Positions 17,535 through 27,093 of a stretch of DNA of 64,000 nucleotides are shown piece by piece. Source of the stretch: Butyrivibrio fibrisolvens (lineage in GTDB: Bacteria > Bacillota > Clostridia > Lachnospirales > Lachnospiraceae). The stretch covers positions 744,001 through 808,000 of the forward strand of contig NZ_CP146963.1 in the NCBI RefSeq assembly GCF_037113525.1, in the 5' to 3' direction. The position numbers and the translations under genes are program-made. Position 1 is the stretch's first letter; each line of letters starts with the position of its first letter. The notes under the pieces were generated by a model. The model saw nothing but the letters and a program-made list of their open reading frames with translations. It ran no database searches and had not been told where the DNA came from.

Positions 17535-17948
17535 GTGAATAAAGCTAATCCATATGCACAATATGCGAACAATAAAGTGATGTCAGCTTCCGGTCCTGAG
17601 CTAACCCTCATGCTTTACGAAGGCGCGATCAAATTCTGTAACAGGGCAGAGAATGCCTGTGAGAAAAAAGATATTGAAGGCGCACATGTAAATATTCGTA
17701 AGGTTCAGAATATCATTGCATATCTGCGTGAGACCCTGAATATGAAATATGCTACTGCTCAGGATTTTGAGAATATCTATTCATATCTTGATAGAAGACT
17801 TGTTGAAGCCAATGTCAGCAAGGATATCGAGATATTGAAAGAGGTAAATAAGCACCTGCATTCTGTAAGAGATACATGGATTGGCGTTATGAAGGCCAAT
17901 AATGTACCTGTCCCTAACAGCTATATGAATCATTCGGATGCAGTATAA
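17535..17948 (+). CDS. fliS: Flagellar export chaperone FliS
   Basis: FliS binds the C-terminus of flagellin in the cytoplasm and keeps it from polymerising before export. The 137-residue product has the family features: an N-terminal NPYAQYANN (compare the usual NPY..Y....V), LTLMLYEGAIKF, an internal helix with IRKVQNIIAYLRETL, and a final helix with W..VMK. The start is GTG at 17535 with AGGAGG directly upstream. It follows fliD by 94 bases. A GC-containing hairpin (18015-18042) lies between it and neuB. Confidence 0.95.
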   Translation: MNKANPYAQYANNKVMSASGPELTLMLYEGAIKFCNRAENACEKKDIEGAHVNIRKVQNIIAYLRETLNMKYATAQDFENIYSYLDRRLVEANVSKDIEILKEVNKHLHSVRDTWIGVMKANNVPVPNSYMNHSDAV

Positions 17949-18014
17949 ACTGGTAAGCTTATCAAAAGGGGCTTTATTCAAAGAACTTATAGTAATTAAA
18001 TTATTATTGGATTT

Positions 18015-18042
18015 ATCGAGCAGGTTGTAATACCTGCTCGAT
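18015..18042 (+). terminator. Hairpin after fliS, weak terminator
   Basis: ATCGAGCAGGT (18015-18025) pairs perfectly with ACCTGCTCGAT (18032-18042) around a TGTAAT loop. The following sequence is only modestly T-rich, so it may attenuate rather than stop transcription between the fliS and neuB units. Confidence 0.5.
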
Positions 18043-18057
18043 TGGTATTAATAGAAA

Positions 18058-18066
18058 TGATATAAT
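18058..18066 (+). promoter_or_regulatory. Putative extended -10 promoter for the neuB operon
   Basis: TGATATAAT is a perfect TGN-TATAAT extended -10 element 55 bases before neuB. No -35 match is needed for this type and none is seen. Confidence 0.45.
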
Positions 18067-18120
18067 ACATATAAACGATATAACGTACATATTGTTCAAC
18101 AGTTCATTCGGGAGGGCGTC

Positions 18121-19128
18121 ATGTTTGATAAGTCCAGATGCTATATCATTGCTGAAGCGGGAGTTAATCACAATGGTAAGCTTGATCTTGCTTTGAAACT
18201 TTGTGATGCAGCCAAAAATTCCGGCGCAGATGCCGTTAAATTCCAAACCTGGAAAACAGAGAATATCATTACAAGAAATGTTGAACAGGCCCAGTATCAG
18301 ATTGAAAATACCGGAGTTACTGAGTCTCAGTTTGATATGCTCAAAAAAATCGAGCTTCCCTATGATGCTTTTACAAAGATCAAAGAACATTGTGATCAGA
18401 TCGGGATAACATTCATATCTACAGCAGATGATTCTGAAAGCCTTGATTTTCTAATAAGGCTTGGAATTCCATTTATAAAAATAGGATCAGGTGATATAGG
18501 AAATGTATCGTATCTGAAAGAAATAGGATCTAAGAAATTACCCATACTACTTAGTACAGGAATGAGTAATCTTGCAGACATAGATATATCGCTTAGAGCT
18601 TTAAGAGAAGGCGGAGCCAGTGATATAACCCTTCTTCACTGCACTACGAGTTATCCATGCCCACATGATAAAGTCAATCTTAAAGCCATGAATACGATAG
18701 GAGAAGCTTTCCATCTGCCTGTTGGATATTCAGATCATACAATAGGACCAGAAGCTTCTATTGCTGCAGTAACAATGGGAGCCTGCGTAATAGAAAAGCA
18801 CTTTACACTTGATTGTCAGATGGAAGGTCCTGACCACCTTGCAAGCACAGAACCAGGTCCGTTCAAAGACATGGTTGAAAGTATCAGAAAGACAGAAGCT
18901 CTTCTTGGAGATGGTATTAAAGAACCCACACCTGAAGAAAAAGAGATATCTAAAGTTGTTACTAAAAGGGTAGTGGCACTTACGAATATAGCTAAGGGAG
19001 ATACATTTTCAGAATCTAATATATGCGTTAAGCGTAACGATATAGGAGAGCTTGCAAGAGAATATTATAAAGTAATAGGGCGGAAAGCTTTAAAGGATTA
19101 TATTCCTGATGAGGGAATTGAGATTTAG
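18121..19128 (+). CDS. neuB: Nonulosonic acid synthase (N-acetylneuraminate / N,N'-diacetyllegionaminate synthase)
   Basis: NeuB-type enzymes condense phosphoenolpyruvate with an N-acyl hexosamine to give a nine-carbon acid. The 335-residue product has the TIM-barrel domain with IIAEAGVNHNG at the start, KFQTWKTENIIT, LLSTGMSN, LHCTTSYPCP, GYSDHT and EKHFTLD. A C-terminal SAF (antifreeze-like) domain from about residue 275 includes KRVVALTNIAKGD. The next gene is a NeuC/LegG-type epimerase, and LegC and CMP-synthetase genes lie elsewhere in the window, so the product is more likely a legionaminic-type acid than sialic acid. The site GGGAGGGCG precedes the ATG. Confidence 0.92.
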   Translation: MFDKSRCYIIAEAGVNHNGKLDLALKLCDAAKNSGADAVKFQTWKTENIITRNVEQAQYQIENTGVTESQFDMLKKIELPYDAFTKIKEHCDQIGITFISTADDSESLDFLIRLGIPFIKIGSGDIGNVSYLKEIGSKKLPILLSTGMSNLADIDISLRALREGGASDITLLHCTTSYPCPHDKVNLKAMNTIGEAFHLPVGYSDHTIGPEASIAAVTMGACVIEKHFTLDCQMEGPDHLASTEPGPFKDMVESIRKTEALLGDGIKEPTPEEKEISKVVTKRVVALTNIAKGDTFSESNICVKRNDIGELAREYYKVIGRKALKDYIPDEGIEI

Positions 19129-19146
19129 CGTAAAGGTAAAAATGTA

Positions 19147-20253
19147 ATGATTAAATTATGTTTTATTACCGCTGCCAGATCTGAATATGGACTTCTTAGA
19201 TGGATAATGCAGGATGTCAAAGATTCTGCATCTTTTGAGTTGCAACTAATTGTATGCGGAGGACACCTTCTTGAAAGTCAGGGACATACAATAGATCAGA
19301 TTCTTGAAGATGGTTTTACTCCTGACTTTACAATCCCTTTTTCAGAACATCCGGATATAGATAACATAAGATCTCTAACTTATGAATGCAGCGACCTTAT
19401 GAAAGGATGCGCTGATGCATTCCATAAATTATCTCCTGAATACGTAGTCGTTCTTGGTGACAGATACGAACTTCTTCCCATATGCAATACCGCATTTCTT
19501 ATGAATATCCCAATCATACATATATCAGGCGGAGACGTTACCAAGGGCGCTATAGACGACTCTATTAGAAATGCCGTAACTATGCTCGCATCCATACACT
19601 TCCCCGGAACCAAAGAAAGTGCAGACAATATCATCAGAATGCGAGGCATATCGCAGAACGTATTTGATGTTGGAGAGCCGGGCCTTGATCATTTTGTAAG
19701 AAATAAGCTGATGACAAGGAAAGAACTTTCTGATGATCTAAAACTTGATCCCGATTCCAAATGGATACTTATGACCTATCATGCTCAGACTGATCACGAT
19801 ATCTCTATTGATCTTGAAATAGTATCCAACACTCTCGATATCCTTCATACCCTTGATGGCATAAGCGTAGTTGCAACTTATGCAAACCTTGACCCCGGAG
19901 GAGATAAGATCAACAAGCTCCTTGAAGAAGATAAAAAAATAAGAGTGGTTCCTTCTCTTGGCAGCAGGCGTTACCTTAGCTTTATGAAAGAAGCTTCTTT
20001 TGTTATAGGGAATTCATCAAGCGGTATAGTTGAAGCACCATACTTAAAGATTCCTGTAGTAAATATCGGTGACAGGCAAAAAGGACGCTATATGTGCAAG
20101 AATATCCTTCAGTCTGACGGCAGCAGGAGATCTCTTGAAGATTCGATCCGTAAAGCAATGAAAATGAATACATCTTCTGTAGATGACAGCACTTATTACG
20201 GTGATGGTCATACCAGCGAAAGGATCGTCAGTATATTATCTGAGATTCTTTGA
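19147..20253 (+). CDS. neuC: Hydrolysing UDP/GDP-sugar 2-epimerase (NeuC/LegG type)
   Basis: NeuC and LegG hydrolyse a nucleotide-linked hexosamine and invert C2, giving the ManNAc-type sugar that NeuB uses. The 368-residue product has the GT-B-like epimerase fold with TAARSEYGLLR at the start, the GGHLLES motif, VVLGDRYELLP, HISGGDVTKGAIDDSIR and the C-terminal GNSSSGIVEAP loop. Length and motifs fit this family well. Whether it uses UDP-GlcNAc or a 2,4-diamino sugar cannot be decided from sequence. The legionaminate context favours the latter. It starts 18 bases after neuB in the same operon. Confidence 0.92.
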   Translation: MIKLCFITAARSEYGLLRWIMQDVKDSASFELQLIVCGGHLLESQGHTIDQILEDGFTPDFTIPFSEHPDIDNIRSLTYECSDLMKGCADAFHKLSPEYVVVLGDRYELLPICNTAFLMNIPIIHISGGDVTKGAIDDSIRNAVTMLASIHFPGTKESADNIIRMRGISQNVFDVGEPGLDHFVRNKLMTRKELSDDLKLDPDSKWILMTYHAQTDHDISIDLEIVSNTLDILHTLDGISVVATYANLDPGGDKINKLLEEDKKIRVVPSLGSRRYLSFMKEASFVIGNSSSGIVEAPYLKIPVVNIGDRQKGRYMCKNILQSDGSRRSLEDSIRKAMKMNTSSVDDSTYYGDGHTSERIVSILSEIL

Positions 20254-20268
20254 TTATGAAAGGGAAAC

Positions 20269-21411
20269 ATGTCAGGTAGTACAGAAAAGGACAGATCAAA
20301 AATCATAGGCGGTGAATTTGCGATAGCACCGGATGCTTTAAACAGTGCTTTAGATGCGTGCGGCCTTTTAGATCATGATAGTGCTTTCCGTACTGCTGTC
20401 GCACCTTTTCTCGATGATCCAAATGATAATAGCGAATTGTTCTTTTCAAGCGGAAGAGCAGCACTGTATGCGGCCCTGCGTGCTGAGAAAAACTCTTTGC
20501 AGGTGGTTCTTCCAGATTATCTGTGTAGTAGTGTGATAGACGCTGTAAATGATGCGGGATTGCCAATCTGTTTTTATCACATACAAGATAACCTTTATCC
20601 GGATATGGATAGCCTTATGGTTTATGCCTCAAAAGATGCAAGAGTAAAAAGTGCAATCATCCTGATCAACTATTTTGGATTACTAGATTTGGATGAGACT
20701 ATAGAAGCCATAAGAAAAGAAGTACCGGAATCCATAATAATTCTTGATGATGTCCAGAACTATTACGGCTTTGGTACAGAGACAGACTATGACTATGCTT
20801 TTACCAGTTTAAGAAAGTGGTTCCCTATACCTGATGGCGGAATACTAAAAGTAAAAAATAAAGCAAAAAGTAAACAGCTATCAGAAATATACGACTCAAT
20901 GAATGACAGTAACTTATTTGTTTCATATAAGCTTTCAGGGAATCTATTAAAAAGCTTCAGAGAAGTAATAAACGACGCGGTATGCCTTGAGCTTATAGAA
21001 AAAGGTGAAGAGCTTTTAGATCATAACTATAAATGCCGCATATCAGATATTTCATATAAGCTTTTTGATACCTGTATAAAGAAAGAGCAGGAAAACGCTG
21101 CAAACAGACGCAAAGACAATGCCAGATACCTTCATGAAGGACTTTTGAAACTTAACATAAAACATATTTATAAAGAGCCTAAAGTACCTCTTTTCATACC
21201 CGTTTTTTTAGATCCTGATAAAAGAAACGTGGTTAGAAAGAAGATGTTTGAAAATAACATTTTCTGCCCTGTTCATTGGAAGAAGGTAAAGGAATCAGAT
21301 CTTGCAACTGGTTCAAATATACTTTACGATATGGAACTTTCACTTATATGCGATCAAAGATATAACCTCGAAGATATGGATAGAATCTTAGAAATATTTT
21401 CAGTCTTTTAG
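20269..21411 (+). CDS. PLP-dependent aminotransferase-like protein (DegT/type I fold)
   Basis: The 380-residue product has a PLP aminotransferase layout. Near residue 60 is a phosphate-binding FSSGRAALYAAL segment, followed by VVLPDYLCSSV, an NYFGLLD block, IILDDVQNYYG with the cofactor Asp, and TSLRKWFPIPDGG near residue 185, whose Lys is the expected Schiff-base residue. This is a divergent relative of the DegT/DnrJ sugar aminotransferases found in glycan loci. It lies between neuC and a FemAB/GNAT-like gene. The pair may modify the nonulosonic acid or attach an amino-acid-like group. Substrate unknown. Confidence 0.7.
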   Translation: MSGSTEKDRSKIIGGEFAIAPDALNSALDACGLLDHDSAFRTAVAPFLDDPNDNSELFFSSGRAALYAALRAEKNSLQVVLPDYLCSSVIDAVNDAGLPICFYHIQDNLYPDMDSLMVYASKDARVKSAIILINYFGLLDLDETIEAIRKEVPESIIILDDVQNYYGFGTETDYDYAFTSLRKWFPIPDGGILKVKNKAKSKQLSEIYDSMNDSNLFVSYKLSGNLLKSFREVINDAVCLELIEKGEELLDHNYKCRISDISYKLFDTCIKKEQENAANRRKDNARYLHEGLLKLNIKHIYKEPKVPLFIPVFLDPDKRNVVRKKMFENNIFCPVHWKKVKESDLATGSNILYDMELSLICDQRYNLEDMDRILEIFSVF

Positions 21412-21424
21412 CATGAGGTCTATC

Positions 21425-22447
21425 ATGAACGTGATAATTACAGATAAATGGAATACATATCTTGATCAGTTTGAGGACTCCCAAAAGGATGTCTATTACC
21501 TGGAAGAATATGTAAAACTATATGAAAATGACAGATCAAAGGCCTTGTGCATAGTATGCAGCGAAGGCGGAAACGTCCTTCTTATGCCCTTTATACGAGG
21601 CGAGATAGAAGATTATTACGATTTCGAGACCCAGTATGGATATGGAGGCCCGATCACAAATACTTCTGATAAGAACTGGATAGATAAAGCCTTATCCGGT
21701 ATTAAAGACTATTTTAGAGATAACAGATATATATGCGGTTTCATCCGCTTTCACCCGCTTATAGATAATGCAGCCTTTTGTAAGGATACAATGAACGTCA
21801 TTTACGATAGGCATACAGTTGCTATCTTGACGGATAAAGGTGTTGAAGATATATGGACAACTCAGATATCCTCCAAGAATAGGAATATGATCCGTAAAGC
21901 AGAAAAGAGCGGACTTATATACAAAGCAGAAGATAACCTTGAATCCTTCCCGGAATTTATAGATTTATATAATGCAACAATGAAGCGCATAGGGGCAGAT
22001 GAATTTTACTATTTTGATGACGATTATTATAAGGAATTTAAAAATGGCCTTATAGATAATTCATTTCTTGCAACAGTAAGACTTGATGGGAAGCTGATCT
22101 GCTCAGCGATCATCATGTATGATGGCGATTTTGGACATTACCATTTAGAAGGTAGCGACCATGAATACAAGAGCCTTGGAGCCAATAACCTTTTGTTGTG
22201 GAAGAGCGCATGTAGACTTCATGAACTTGGAGTCAAGAAATTTCACCTTGGCGGAGGCAATAGCACCAGCGAAGAAGATCCTCTTTTTAAATTCAAAAAA
22301 GCTTTTACCCATAACCTGGAGTCCTTTGCTATAGGCAAAGAAATTTACAATAAAGATGTATATGACCGGATCTGCCAAAAGTGGGAAAACGAAAATCCTG
22401 ATAAGATTGCTTCTTTTGGAAACAGACTTCTTAAGTACAGATATTAA
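21425..22447 (+). CDS. FemAB/GNAT-like N-acyltransferase
   Basis: The 340-residue protein resembles the FemAB/BioF2-like double-GNAT proteins that use aminoacyl or acyl donors. The N-terminal half is a GNAT-like module with a YGYGGPI segment. A basic helix, SSKNRNMIRKAEKSG, sits in the middle as in FemX-type proteins. The C-terminal half has LICSAIIMYDGDFGHYHLEGSD and the LLLWKSACRLHELGVKKFHLGGG motif typical of the family. In this setting it could add an acyl or aminoacyl group to the nonulosonic acid amine, as known in other legionaminic-acid derivatives, but that is inference. ATG 21425 has GAGGT upstream. Confidence 0.68.
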   Translation: MNVIITDKWNTYLDQFEDSQKDVYYLEEYVKLYENDRSKALCIVCSEGGNVLLMPFIRGEIEDYYDFETQYGYGGPITNTSDKNWIDKALSGIKDYFRDNRYICGFIRFHPLIDNAAFCKDTMNVIYDRHTVAILTDKGVEDIWTTQISSKNRNMIRKAEKSGLIYKAEDNLESFPEFIDLYNATMKRIGADEFYYFDDDYYKEFKNGLIDNSFLATVRLDGKLICSAIIMYDGDFGHYHLEGSDHEYKSLGANNLLLWKSACRLHELGVKKFHLGGGNSTSEEDPLFKFKKAFTHNLESFAIGKEIYNKDVYDRICQKWENENPDKIASFGNRLLKYRY

Positions 22448-22461
22448 TAAGGAGCGCCGGT

Positions 22462-23631
22462 ATGAAAATTTTATTCTTTACATGGCTTGGTTCATATATA
22501 GATGATGATCTTGAGTACTTTTTTAACAAGATGGGTCATGATTGTCATCGCATATGGAATGAGCATGGTGATATTCCAAACAGGTACGAAGATGATAAGT
22601 TCCTTGAATATTTTGAAGGCAAGATACTTAGTGAAGGCTTTGACGTCTGTTTTACAACTAATTACTGGCCACTTGTTGCAGAAGGCTGCCATAGGCACGC
22701 TCTTCCCTATATTTCATGGTCTTATGATTCTCCTCCAAATCTTCCTAAAACTGACACAATGGAATATGACACCAACTACATCTTCTTTTTCTCAAGAGAT
22801 GACGTAGATGACTATAAGAAAAAGGGTATAGAAAACGTCTACCATATGCCACTTGCCGTTAACACAGACAGATGGGACAAGGTAAAAGCAAAGAATTTGG
22901 CATTTTCTGCCGATATATCACTTGTAGGCAAAACATATCAGTCGACACTTCCAATGTTAAAAACCAGAATGTCTGATTATCAGAGAGGCTATATTGATGC
23001 TATTGTAGCTTCACAGCAGGCTAATGATCAGGCATATATCATAAGAGACGCTGTTACTGATAAGCTTATTAAAGGCATAAATGAAAGCTATGCCACCTAC
23101 CCTGATAATGCGCTTACGATCTCAGCTTCACAGCTAATATATTCTATAGCTACATTTGTTACACATATAGACAGACTATCGCTTCTGAAACTATTATCTA
23201 CAAAATTTGACACACATCTGTATACCTATGATCTGCCGAGAGAAGAATATAAGCTCATTCCTGATGTCAAAATACATGGACAGGTGACCTACGAAGAAGA
23301 AATGCCGCAGATTTTTAAGCTTAGTAAGATCAACCTGTGCCCGACATTTAGAGGTAACTGCTCGGGACTTCCATTACGACAATTGGATGTTATGGGATGC
23401 GGAGGATTTCTTCTTTCAAGCTTCAGGACAGAACTATATGAAGAGTTTACTGACGGCGTAGATACCGCAATGTATTATGGACTTGAAGATGCTCTTGATA
23501 AAGCAGATTTTTATATGACACATGACGATATCAGACTTTCCATAGCAAGGAAGGGTTATGAGAAGGTGAAAAAATACTATACGTATGAAGATAGACTTAG
23601 TAGGATGCTTGATCATATCAATACAGATTAA
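22462..23631 (+). CDS. CgeB-like glycosyltransferase
   Basis: The 389-residue product belongs to the CgeB/DUF3880 group of GT-B transferases. The N-terminal domain holds SWSYDSPPN and an FFFSRDDVD block. The C-terminal domain has INLCPTFRGNCSGLPLRQLDVMGCGGFLLSS, condensed here to the key G-L-P-L-R and G-C-G-G elements, and a final helix ending near YTYEDRLSRML. CgeB-like proteins are common in flagellin and spore-coat glycan loci. A second member is at 57210-58427. It starts 15 bases after the FemAB-like gene with AAGGAG upstream. Confidence 0.85.
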   Translation: MKILFFTWLGSYIDDDLEYFFNKMGHDCHRIWNEHGDIPNRYEDDKFLEYFEGKILSEGFDVCFTTNYWPLVAEGCHRHALPYISWSYDSPPNLPKTDTMEYDTNYIFFFSRDDVDDYKKKGIENVYHMPLAVNTDRWDKVKAKNLAFSADISLVGKTYQSTLPMLKTRMSDYQRGYIDAIVASQQANDQAYIIRDAVTDKLIKGINESYATYPDNALTISASQLIYSIATFVTHIDRLSLLKLLSTKFDTHLYTYDLPREEYKLIPDVKIHGQVTYEEEMPQIFKLSKINLCPTFRGNCSGLPLRQLDVMGCGGFLLSSFRTELYEEFTDGVDTAMYYGLEDALDKADFYMTHDDIRLSIARKGYEKVKKYYTYEDRLSRMLDHINTD

Positions 23632-23661
23632 CCGTTGTCAGTCATTATAAGAGGATTATTC

Positions 23662-24741
23662 ATGGATAAAGAGACTCTCTCCCGCTATACAGGGACCAAA
23701 GACATGAATATTGTAGAAGCTATGCAGAAGATAGATGAGAATGGTAAAGGCATTCTCTATATTCTGAATAGCAAAGGTCAGCTGTCCGGATCTGTGTCTG
23801 ATGGAGATATCCGTAGATGGATCATTACAACAGGCAATCTCCAGGGAAGTGTCAGAGATATTATGAAAAAAGATCCCAAGTGCCTTTCAGAAGAAGCCAA
23901 AGATAAGGCCGGAAAACTCATGTCCATGGAATCTGTAAGGTCTGTTCCTATTGTCAATGAACATAGGAAGATTGTTAATATCATATTTATAGAAGATATT
24001 CATCGCCGTAGAAGAAAGAAGAACAGATCACTTAAAGGAATTCCTGTAATAATCATGGCTGGAGGTAAGGGAACAAGACTTTATCCTTATACCAAGATTC
24101 TGCCTAAGCCCCTTATCCCAATAGGTGAGATACCAATACTTGAAAGGATAATCAATAGATTCTGCTCATATGGAGCAGATGAATTCTATATAACCGTCAA
24201 TTACAAGAAAGAGATGATCAAGTCTTATTTTAAAGATCTGAATTCATCCTATACCATACATTATGTCGAGGAAGGCAAGCCTCTTGGGACTGCAGGGGGT
24301 ATAAGCCTTATTGGTGAAAGTCTTGAGGGACCTGTAATCATAACTAACTGCGATATTATGATAGAGGCTGACTATGCTGCTATATTAGAGCATCACAAAT
24401 CGTCAGGTAATGCTATTACAATAGTATCGTCACTAAAAAATACAATCATTCCATATGGTGTTTTATATACCAGTGAAGAAGGAATTGTTTCATCACTTGA
24501 TGAAAAGCCAAGCCTTTCTTACCTTATCAATACAGGCATGTATGTGGTTGATTCAGTATACCTAGACTTGATACCCAAAGATATTATCTACAACATGACT
24601 GATCTTATAGATGATTTTATGAGGCAAGGTATGCAGGTAGGAGTGTTCCCTATAAGTGAAAATTCTTTCCTTGATATGGGACAGTTTGAAGAACTCAGGA
24701 AGATGGAAGAACGCATAAGCGCAGGAGATATAAATGATTAG
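23662..24741 (+). CDS. ptmE: CBS-domain sugar nucleotidyltransferase, PtmE-like
   Basis: The 359-residue product joins a CBS pair (about 1-118) to a nucleotidyltransferase domain with the signature AGGKGTRLYPYT (133-144) and KPLIPIGEIP, then NCDIMIE as the metal-binding element and a GGISLIGE block. The same two-part architecture defines PtmE of Campylobacter, the glucosamine-1-phosphate guanylyltransferase that opens the GDP route to legionaminic acid. That assignment fits the neighbouring neuB and neuC. The alternative is a generic hexose-1-phosphate nucleotidyltransferase. ATG 23662 has AGAGGATT upstream. The 3' end overlaps the next gene by eight bases. Confidence 0.8.
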   Translation: MDKETLSRYTGTKDMNIVEAMQKIDENGKGILYILNSKGQLSGSVSDGDIRRWIITTGNLQGSVRDIMKKDPKCLSEEAKDKAGKLMSMESVRSVPIVNEHRKIVNIIFIEDIHRRRRKKNRSLKGIPVIIMAGGKGTRLYPYTKILPKPLIPIGEIPILERIINRFCSYGADEFYITVNYKKEMIKSYFKDLNSSYTIHYVEEGKPLGTAGGISLIGESLEGPVIITNCDIMIEADYAAILEHHKSSGNAITIVSSLKNTIIPYGVLYTSEEGIVSSLDEKPSLSYLINTGMYVVDSVYLDLIPKDIIYNMTDLIDDFMRQGMQVGVFPISENSFLDMGQFEELRKMEERISAGDIND

Positions 24742-25009
24742 TAATGAGTTAAAGGGAGAACTTCAAAATGAAATAAAGATTCTCTATCAGAATTATGAGC
24801 AGGAAGCAATAAAGGCGTATATGCCGCTTATCAAAGCTCTTACAAATGCAGTGCTTCCATATACAGCAACTGGGGGTAAGGAAATTCAGAATATAATTCA
24901 AGGCATTCAAAATGGAGTAGAGGCTTATAAGCATACAGATATTATAGGCATGGCAGATGCATTAGCGACGGCTTTGATCAATATTAATGAGAGACAATGG
25001 AAGGTATAG
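24734..25009 (+). CDS. Small helical protein of unknown function beside maf
   Basis: I do not recognise this 91-residue protein. It is predicted to be all-helical, with a charged N-terminal half and a central Gly-Gly break. No membrane segment, Cys or metal motif is visible. It has a good AGGAGAT site, overlaps the end of the PtmE-like gene by eight bases, and is followed 76 bases later by maf, so translation is probably coupled. Its position suggests a small partner for Maf or for flagellin glycosylation, but the sequence itself does not show that. Confidence 0.7.
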   Translation: MISNELKGELQNEIKILYQNYEQEAIKAYMPLIKALTNAVLPYTATGGKEIQNIIQGIQNGVEAYKHTDIIGMADALATALININERQWKV

Positions 25010-25085
25010 ATTTTATAGAGGATAGTTTTTGAAAGTGTTTCATGATTGAAATTTCTATATTAGATGAGTGTAAGAGGAATACTTG

Positions 25086-26963
25086 ATGAACGTGATATAT
25101 CAGAAAAATCTTGATGCCTTTAAAGATAGGCATTATCTGGATGATGAATCTGATCCCAATATTAAAGAGGCATTATTGAACGGGAAAAATAATAATGCAT
25201 CAATGTGCAATGTCAGTTTATCACAGGATTATTGCGGAAATAGTATAGTATGTTTAAGTAGGGACGGCTATGATTATGCTCTTTCGAGTAGAGTAGATGC
25301 ATATAATGCAGCAAAAATATACTCAGAAAGATATAATGATCCTGAACCATTTGAGACATATATTCTTTTTGGCATGGGAGATGGAAGGATAGCAAGAAAT
25401 GTCCTTAAAGATATGTATGATAATAATCTTCTCATAGCTATAGAGCCGGAAATAGAAGTTTTACTAACGGTAATGTCTGAAATAGATATTTCAGATATTA
25501 TCAGTAATGAGAATTTTTTTCTCTTAATTGGTAATGCGAAGGTCTTTGAAAACCTTCAGAACCTCCTTGAAGGTGTTATAAATCCGGGAACGGTTACACC
25601 TATAAGATTTCTCATATCCCCCGGATATGATGTTCTTTATTCTGATATGTGCAGAGGATGCATAAAAATGGCAGATTATGTCATGGATGCTATTAGAATT
25701 AACAGTAACACGATTATTGAAATGGCTGAGGAGATTAATTTAAATACTTTTAAAAATCTAAGATATCTTATTAATGGTTCTGACCTTTATAGTATTATTG
25801 AAAAATTTAAAGAAGTTGATTTAGATGATATACCGGCTATCCTTGTTTGCGCCGGACCATCGCTTGATAAAAATATTGATGATTTGAAAAAAGCCGAAGG
25901 AAAAGCGTTTATTTTAGCAGTTGATTCTGCAGTTAGAGCGCTTGAAAATCATAATATAAATTATAATGCAGTAATGACAGGAGACGCCCAAAAAGAATAC
26001 TCGGTTTTTGAAGATAAAAGAACAAGAAGAAAACCGCTTATTGCAGAGATTTCTTCTAATTATAAAATTATCGAAAACTGGCATGGAAGAGTTTTTTTTA
26101 ATGGAGCATCAATGGGGTATGTTGTTCAGAATTCTATATTTAATGGTGTGTTGACACATCATATGGGAGAAGTGGAAACTGGAGGCTCTATATCGACTAA
26201 TGCTTTTTCTGCTATTGAAGCCTTGGGATTTAGGACAATCGTGCTTGTTGGACAGGATCTTGCGTTTACAGGTGGACAGGGACATGTGCAGGGATATAGT
26301 AATCAGGAAACAGATGAAGAGATTAAGGAAAGAGGAATAGAGCAGGTTAAGGGATGGGATGGGAGTATGTTAATTACAGATTCACAAATGAGATATTACA
26401 TTAGATGGTTTGAGAAGAAGATAGAAGCGGTAAAGGATTACATCACTGTCATAGATGCAACTCAAGGCGGTGCTGAAATTCAAGGTGCTTTAAATATGAC
26501 ATTAAATGAAGTGATAGATTATAAATGTAATAAGACATGTGATTTTGATAAGTTGTTAATGGATGTCCCATATGTTTTTGAAGGTGAAGATAAAGAAAAG
26601 TGTTTGGAACAATTACGAAAGCTCCCGGAAAGATTAAATGAATTTGGAGATAAATTAAAGAAATATAAGAAAAACTATATTAAAATGTCAGATTTTATAA
26701 AGAATAACATATCATCGGGGCGTGATTTTGAAAAAGTTTATAAGGTAGTAAAAGAAGCTAATCTTATAGATCGTACAGAACCTTTATATCATCTGGTTAC
26801 TACATTTTGTGTAAGAGATATTTATAAATACAAAAATATTGTTATGAATAAGGATAAACCAATGGATGAAGTGCTTAAGGCAAGTGCTCAGATGATGGAT
26901 GATTGTATTAAGGCAATAAAAGAAATTATCAAATTAATAAAAAAAGAATGGAATTACCTATAA
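25086..26963 (+). CDS. maf: Motility accessory factor Maf (DUF115 / MptE-like), flagellin nonulosonate transferase
   Basis: Maf proteins move pseudaminic or legionaminic acid from CMP onto flagellin Ser/Thr. The 625-residue product has the DUF115 core. PAILVCAGPSLDKN begins near residue 252, with the Asp-containing AVDSAVRALE and VMTGDAQ blocks after it. TGGSISTNAFSAIEALG and VLVGQDLAFTGGQGHV follow, the best conserved Maf stretch. A helical C-terminal domain from about 480 completes it. It stands directly upstream of the first flagellin gene. The codon use is visibly more AT-rich than neuB or neuC. ATG 25086 is used, and an adjacent TTG at 25083 is the alternative. Confidence 0.9.
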   Translation: MNVIYQKNLDAFKDRHYLDDESDPNIKEALLNGKNNNASMCNVSLSQDYCGNSIVCLSRDGYDYALSSRVDAYNAAKIYSERYNDPEPFETYILFGMGDGRIARNVLKDMYDNNLLIAIEPEIEVLLTVMSEIDISDIISNENFFLLIGNAKVFENLQNLLEGVINPGTVTPIRFLISPGYDVLYSDMCRGCIKMADYVMDAIRINSNTIIEMAEEINLNTFKNLRYLINGSDLYSIIEKFKEVDLDDIPAILVCAGPSLDKNIDDLKKAEGKAFILAVDSAVRALENHNINYNAVMTGDAQKEYSVFEDKRTRRKPLIAEISSNYKIIENWHGRVFFNGASMGYVVQNSIFNGVLTHHMGEVETGGSISTNAFSAIEALGFRTIVLVGQDLAFTGGQGHVQGYSNQETDEEIKERGIEQVKGWDGSMLITDSQMRYYIRWFEKKIEAVKDYITVIDATQGGAEIQGALNMTLNEVIDYKCNKTCDFDKLLMDVPYVFEGEDKEKCLEQLRKLPERLNEFGDKLKKYKKNYIKMSDFIKNNISSGRDFEKVYKVVKEANLIDRTEPLYHLVTTFCVRDIYKYKNIVMNKDKPMDEVLKASAQMMDDCIKAIKEIIKLIKKEWNYL

Positions 26964-26987
26964 AGAATCTGATTTTTTTGTCGATAA
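26961..26987 (+). promoter_or_regulatory. Sigma-28 promoter for flagellin 1
   Basis: TAAA (26961-26964), 15 bases, GTCGATAA (26980-26987): a perfect -35 and seven of eight at -10. Its -35 overlaps the stop codon of maf. The expected start near 26994 gives a leader of about 100 bases. Confidence 0.9.
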
Positions 26988-27046
26988 ATAATATGTAAGG
27001 GAACAAGCAAGGGATTTTCCTGAGCTTACCCGCCAAACACACAAAC

Positions 27047-27085
27047 CGAAAGCACGGATGCTTTCGAGGTCTTTTTTCAAGGAGG
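27047..27085 (+). promoter_or_regulatory. Predicted dual CsrA sites in the flagellin 1 leader
   Basis: CGAAAGCA (27047-27054) and TGCTTTCG (27059-27066) form a perfect eight-base stem closed by the tetraloop CGGA, giving the core CANGGANG. The second site CAAGGAGG (27078-27085) contains the ribosome site. A looped upstream site plus one over the ribosome site is the layout of the B. subtilis hag leader. Confidence 0.7.
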
Positions 27086-27093
27086 AAAAAACT